Assembly: GCF_020687685.1 (NCBI RefSeq)
Contig: NZ_JAJEWM010000002.1
Coordinates: 186,001 to 250,000 of the forward strand
Direction of reading: 5' to 3'
Length of the DNA: 64,000 bases
From: Tessaracoccus sp. OS52
GTDB taxonomy: Bacteria; Actinomycetota; Actinomycetes; Propionibacteriales; Propionibacteriaceae
Shown in pieces: positions 61,474 through 64,000 of this stretch; position 1 is the first letter of the stretch, and every line of letters begins with the position of its first letter. The translations under genes and the position numbers were made by a program. The notes below the pieces were generated by a model, which saw nothing but the letters and a program-made list of their open reading frames with translations, ran no database searches and had not been told where the DNA came from.

Positions 61474-61869
61474 ATGCGGGAGCACAAGCCCAACGACCCG
61501 TTTGAGGGCCTGTTCGACGACGAACTCTCCGCCGCACTGGAGGCCGCCGCGGCGGAGCACCGCGACGCCTTCACCAGGCACCTGCTCGCCTCCCTCGACC
61601 GCGTGCGCCTGCGCCGCACGCCACTGCGCGGCGCCGAGCCATTCGGGACCGACGGCACCGTGCGGCTCCGCTTCGCCGACGGGACCACCATCCTCGCGCG
61701 CGGCGACGGCGCGGGCGGCATCGGCATCGCCGCCGTCGCGATGCTCAGGGGAGTGCCCGTGCTGTTGACGCACCTCCACGACGATGGCACCTGCGTGCGC
61801 GCCGTGCTCGGCTGGGCCAAGCGCCACCACACCGAGATCCGGGTGATGGGAGGGGACCAGCCGGGGTGA
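61474..61869 (+). CDS. Hypothetical protein
   Basis: 131 residues: helical N-terminus (DPFEGLFDDELSAALEAAAAEHRDAFTRHLLASLDRVRLRR), then beta strands with repeated glycine turns (GTVRLRFADGTTILARGDGAGGIGIAAVAMLRGVPVLLTHLHDDG). No recognised domain. Confidence 0.6.
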   Translation: MREHKPNDPFEGLFDDELSAALEAAAAEHRDAFTRHLLASLDRVRLRRTPLRGAEPFGTDGTVRLRFADGTTILARGDGAGGIGIAAVAMLRGVPVLLTHLHDDGTCVRAVLGWAKRHHTEIRVMGGDQPG

Positions 61870-61985
61870 GGCTGGGTCGGGCACCGCGTCGGGCGGCTCC
61901 ATCCCGAGGCACGCCCCCTGTCCTGGGCGCTTGGCCGGGTCTGGGAGACTGGGTGCGAACTTCGACGACGACGTGAAGGAACGCA

Positions 61986-62450
61986 ATGGCTGACTGGAAG
62001 CAAGTGCAGACCGCTATCACCGAGGCGGTCGCCTCCCTCGGGAGGGGCGGCACCCTCGTCGTGAAGAAGGACGCACCCGAGACCCGGATGCAGTTCTCCG
62101 TCTCCCCCGAGGGCGACACCCTGCGCACCGAGGTCTCCAACGAGAGCGCCGGCGACGACGAACGCCTCCGTGAACGCGGCTGGGAACTGTGCGACGAGTG
62201 GAGCGGGGTGTGGCGCCGCTCGACGCCGTGGCCCGCGGCGCCGGAGAAGGTCGAGGAGGCCGTGAGCGAGGCCGCATTCGTGGTGCGCGCCGTCTGGGGC
62301 AACCCTCGCCCGGGGAACTTCGGCTACCTGGCCTGGCAGGAGCCGGAGGCGGCGCCGGGCTGGCAGTTCTGGAAGGCAGGCAAGGAGAAGCAGCTCAAGT
62401 TCCCGAACCTCGGGCTGCCCGCAGCACCGGAGCCAGACCCGAACTCCTGA
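61986..62450 (+). CDS. Hypothetical protein, possibly TY-Chap-like
   Basis: 154 residues, starting after GAAGGAACGCA. The alternation of helices and strands (WKQVQTAITEAVASLGRGGTLVVKK, RMQFSVSPEGDTLRTEVSNES, RERGWELCDEWSGVWRR, VEEAVSEAAFVVRAVWG) resembles the small secretion-chaperone-like TY-Chap domains of actinobacteria. This is a suggestion from pattern only. Confidence 0.6.
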   Translation: MADWKQVQTAITEAVASLGRGGTLVVKKDAPETRMQFSVSPEGDTLRTEVSNESAGDDERLRERGWELCDEWSGVWRRSTPWPAAPEKVEEAVSEAAFVVRAVWGNPRPGNFGYLAWQEPEAAPGWQFWKAGKEKQLKFPNLGLPAAPEPDPNS

Positions 62451-62550
62451 ACGGGCAACGGTTCCCCGCGTTCGTGAGAGATCTCTAATCCGCGTCTCCG
62501 CGGCGCCTCATCTTGGGGCGGTTGAATGAGGGTTGTCGAAGGAGAATGAG

Positions 62551-63018
62551 ATGTCCCTGATCAACAAGACCACAACCTGGATCGCCGCCGCCGTGGTGGG
62601 GGTGGCTGCCGTGCTGGGCGGAGTCCTGGCCTCCAGCGCCAGCCCGAACGACGGAGACGACGTCCAGCCGGCCATCACCGTCACGCCCAGCGCCCACCCC
62701 GACCAGGACTACGTCCCCATCCGGGTGGGCGGCGACGACAGCAGCCCCACCCCTTCCCCCTCGCCGAGCCTCAGCACGCCCGATGTGACGCCCCTGCCGG
62801 AGAGCAGCACCTCGGAGGCGACAGCCTCCCCGTCGGCCTCCTCTGCCACCACTACCGGCAAGCCGGTCCCCAACCTCGCTCCCGTGCAGTACGACGATGA
62901 CGACGACCACGACGACGACAGCGACGACGACAACAACGATGACAGCAACGACGACGACAACCATGACAGCAACGACGACGACAACCACGACGACGACAGC
63001 GAGTCCGACGACGACTGA
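62551..63018 (+). CDS. Small exported protein with Asp-rich tail
   Basis: 155 residues. AAGGAG lies seven bases before this ATG; the longer TTG start (62533) includes that site in its own codons and is unlikely. Signal/anchor helix (about 7-28, TTTWIAAAVVGVAAVLGGVLASS), a Ser/Thr/Pro-rich segment, then about 45 residues of Asp with Asn, Ser and His (YDDDDDHDDDSDDDNNDDSN...). The tail could bind Ca or other cations. No sorting signal. Function unknown. Confidence 0.75.
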   Translation: MSLINKTTTWIAAAVVGVAAVLGGVLASSASPNDGDDVQPAITVTPSAHPDQDYVPIRVGGDDSSPTPSPSPSLSTPDVTPLPESSTSEATASPSASSATTTGKPVPNLAPVQYDDDDDHDDDSDDDNNDDSNDDDNHDSNDDDNHDDDSESDDD

Positions 63019-63046
63019 GCCTCGCCCGCCTCGCTGACCCAAGTGC

Positions 63047-63073
63047 CGCCCCCGGTTCCCCCGACCGGGGGCG
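63047..63073 (+). terminator. Hairpin terminator after the Asp-rich protein gene
   Basis: CGCCCCCGGT and ACCGGGGGCG form a 10-bp perfect stem with a 7-base loop, 29 bases after the stop. It insulates the nirB promoter region. Confidence 0.75.
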
Positions 63074-63103
63074 CATCGCGTCCGGGCCGTTCTCACAGGC
63101 CGT

Positions 63104-63141
63104 GTAACACGATGGTGAGACAACCGTTACGGCCGGGCAAC
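63104..63141 (+). promoter_or_regulatory. GlnR-type binding site upstream of nirB
   Basis: GTAAC-N6-GTGAG-N6-GTTAC-N6-GCAAC: four pentamers at strict 11-base spacing, matching the actinobacterial GlnR consensus gTnAc-n6-GaAAc-n6-gTnAc-n6-GaAAc (the second block is the weakest). It ends 45 bases before the nirB start, so nitrogen control of nitrite assimilation is expected. Confidence 0.8.
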
Positions 63142-63186
63142 CCACGGGACACTGCCGCGAAACGGGCCGCCCGTAGCGTCAATGAC

Positions 63187-64000
63187 GTGACCAGACCAGA
63201 CATTGCCCAAGGCCCCGACGCCGCAGCCCGCCACGTCGTCGTCGTCGGCGGCGGCATGGTCGCGCACCGGCTCGTCGAGGCGCTCCGCTCCCGCGACACC
63301 TCCGGCACTTGGCGGATCTCGGTGTTCGCCGAGGAACCACGCCGCCCCTACGACCGCGTCGCGCTCACCAGCTATTTCTCCGCCCGCGACCCAGAGGAAC
63401 TCGCCCTGGGCAACCCCGGGCTCTGGGACGACGAGCTCGTCACCTTCCATCGCGGCTGCGGGGTCACCGCGATCGACCGCGACGCCCGCACCGTCACCGA
63501 CCGCCTCGGCCGGGTCCACGCCTACGACGAACTCGTCCTGGCCACCGGCTCCAGCGCCGCCGTGCCGCCCATCCCCGGCAACGACCTGCCCGGCGTGTTC
63601 GTCTACCGCACCATCGACGACGTCGCGGCCCTGCGTGGCTGGGTGGAGAAGAAGCGCCACCCCGCCAACTTCCGCCCCGACGACGAGTGGACCGTCCGCG
63701 GCGCCGTGATCGGCGGTGGCCTGCTCGGCCTCGAGGCCGCTGGGGCGCTCAAAGCGCTCGGCGCCCACGCCACCGTCATCCAGAGCGGCACCCACCTCAT
63801 GAACGCGCAGGTGGACCTCGGCGGTGGCGAGGCCCTCAAGCGCCTGATCCAGGGCGTCGGTATCGCCGTGCGCTGCGACACCCTCACCACCGCCATGAAG
63901 GCCTCGCGCCGCACCGGCCACGTCGGCCGGCTCGACTTCGCAGACGGCGGCCGCGTGGACGTCGACGTCGTGGTCGTCGCCACCGGCGTCCGCCCCCGCG
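63187..64000 (+). CDS. nirB: Nitrite reductase [NAD(P)H] large subunit, N-terminal part
   Basis: GTG start; 271 residues visible, continuing past the window. FAD-binding motif HVVVVGGGMVAHRLVEAL, the NirB-typical RRPYDRVALTSYFS, LATGSSAAVPPIPG, then NAD-binding RGAVIGGGLLGLEAAGALKALGA and VVVVATGVRPR. This order (pyridine-nucleotide-disulfide reductase domain first) is that of assimilatory NirB; the sirohaem/4Fe-4S half lies beyond 64000, so a different reductase of this family is not excluded. A GlnR-type box lies upstream. Confidence 0.88.
   Translation, partial: MTRPDIAQGPDAAARHVVVVGGGMVAHRLVEALRSRDTSGTWRISVFAEEPRRPYDRVALTSYFSARDPEELALGNPGLWDDELVTFHRGCGVTAIDRDARTVTDRLGRVHAYDELVLATGSSAAVPPIPGNDLPGVFVYRTIDDVAALRGWVEKKRHPANFRPDDEWTVRGAVIGGGLLGLEAAGALKALGAHATVIQSGTHLMNAQVDLGGGEALKRLIQGVGIAVRCDTLTTAMKASRRTGHVGRLDFADGGRVDVDVVVVATGVRPR

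Overview
The window is high-G+C, densely coded chromosomal DNA of an actinobacterium. The best guess is a member of the Propionibacteriaceae (Tessaracoccus/Arachnia-like). Supporting signs are an HspR-type HAIR operator in front of a small heat-shock gene, a GlnR-type box in front of a NirB gene, an LPXTG pilus with a class C sortase, an actinobacterial Tad operon, SARP/BTAD and MalT-like LuxR regulators, and intergenic repeat clusters built on GGTCGAGTAGCGAGCGCC-like units. The genus is inference; no rRNA or other marker gene is present.

Layout. 1-6.9 kb (minus strand): a degenerate MurB-like gene cut by the window edge, SURF1, D-Ala-D-Ala ligase, a PLP aminotransferase, a membrane protein, trxA, trxB and a 3-hydroxyisobutyryl-CoA hydrolase-like gene. 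6.9-10.3 kb: a SorC-type regulator divergent from glpD. 10.3-20 kb: a secreted beta-helix protein, hsp20, and a sortase-assembled pilus locus (tip adhesin with a single-base frameshift, backbone pilin, a 55-residue membrane protein, class C sortase). 20.1-24.4 kb: a large LuxR-family ATPase regulator divergent from the pilus, then a solute-binding protein with no export signal. 24.4-28.2 kb: an ATPase remnant, tRNA-Ala, lgt, a lipoprotein, a repeat cluster and a DUF892 protein. 28.2-36.1 kb: treZ and treY, split by a methyltransferase, a SemiSWEET-like protein and a LuxR regulator. 36.2-40 kb: a heterodimeric ABC exporter. 40-40.7 kb: a second, larger repeat cluster. 40.7-47.2 kb: an orphan PIN protein, an aldo/keto reductase and a divergent catabolic cluster (epimerase and aldolase facing an AAHS-type transporter and a GH27 glycosidase). 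47.2-50.2 kb: a translationally coupled trio of N-formylglutamate amidohydrolase-like, QEGLA/MATCAP-like metallopeptidase and glutathione-synthetase-like ATP-grasp genes. 50.3-52.5 kb: another aldo/keto reductase, an NTF2-like protein with an acidic/histidine-repeat tail, and a small acidic protein. 52.6-60.3 kb: a compact Tad pilus operon ending in a membrane-spanning LysM-BTAD regulator. 60.3-61 kb: a gene-free stretch with DnaA-box-like sites, a long hairpin and a 20-bp minisatellite. 61-64 kb: small hypothetical genes and the start of nirB.

How it works together. Two surface-appendage systems (sortase pilus and Tad pilus) each sit beside a large, unusual regulator. The motif AAGTTGCAC occurs both in the pilus/LuxR intergenic region and, as an inverted pair, upstream of the beta-helix protein, which suggests shared control. 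The most promising undescribed unit is the amidohydrolase/QEGLA-peptidase/ATP-grasp trio: an excision enzyme, a peptidase and a ligase made as one operon, probably in an organism that makes mycothiol rather than glutathione.
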